A DNA stretch of 5,566 bases from Colivicinus sp963607765 (GTDB taxonomy: Bacteria > Bacillota_I > Bacilli_A > Erysipelotrichales > Erysipelotrichaceae), in NCBI GenBank assembly GCA_963607765.1, contig CAVDDT010000060.1:1-5566 (forward strand), written 5' to 3'. Position 1 is the stretch's first letter; the number at the start of each line of letters is the position of its first letter. This document shows, piece after piece, positions 5,560 to 5,566 of the stretch. The notes under the pieces are model-generated. The model was not told where the DNA came from. It was given only the letters and a program-made list of their open reading frames with translations, and made no database searches. The position numbers were made by a program, and so were the translations under genes.

Positions 5560-5566
5560 CTTTTTC

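Noticed and set aside
1..5566. CRISPR array, transposase, integrase, tRNA or rRNA
   Set aside because: No regularly spaced repeats, no recombinase motifs in any reading frame I examined, and no cloverleaf or rRNA-like sequence were seen.

Overview
The window is AT-rich DNA, probably from a low-GC Bacillota (Firmicutes) such as an Erysipelotrichia- or Clostridia-like gut commensal. The reasons are strong AGGAGG-type ribosome binding sites, a TTGACA-type promoter, a Gram-positive style signal peptide on a Big2 (bacterial Ig-like) surface protein, and AT-rich codon choice. Tryptophan is read from TGG and TGA is not used as a sense codon in the intact genes, so a Mycoplasma-type code is not indicated. 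The assignment to Bacillota is inference; no RNA gene or phylogenetic marker is present.

All five recognisable genes lie on the minus strand. In order of transcription (high to low coordinates) they are: a 405-residue AAA+ ATPase with a DUF4143-type C-terminal domain (4269-5486); a 421-bp gap holding a long hairpin and two related operator-like dyads; a second, divergent ATPase of the same family (2588-3847); a HipB-like XRE-family antitoxin/repressor (2265-2534); a HipA-like kinase toxin gene broken into three frames (1167-2272); and the first 350 codons of a secreted Big2-domain protein that runs off the left edge (1-1052).

The hipBA locus is the most informative part. hipB is intact and preceded by a dyad with two-G/two-C half-sites 8 bp apart, the geometry of the classical HipB operator. 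hipA keeps recognisable N-terminal, Gly-rich-loop, catalytic and metal-binding motifs, but needs two one-base corrections to be read through. Both lie in runs of seven T (coding strand), and these are the only two such runs on that strand in the window. In addition, the codon where its conserved N-terminus should start is ATA rather than ATG. The simplest reading is an antitoxin retained beside a decaying toxin; homopolymer sequencing error and slippage are alternatives.

The two ATPases share the Walker A sequence GIRRCGKS, a Walker B (L)LDE, a TGSNA sensor-1 motif and a PD-(D/E)XK-like C-terminal domain. They look like accessory, repeatedly duplicated genes of unknown cellular role. ATPase-HipBA-ATPase adjacency suggests an accessory island, but I see no transposase, integrase, CRISPR or RNA gene. 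The Big2 gene has its own promoter with a perfect palindrome over the -35 box and appears to be a separate transcription unit. I do not see a clear new multi-gene system. The best leads are the paired T7 lesions in hipA, the operators, and a possible pairing between the 3' hairpin and the ribosome binding site of the first ATPase.
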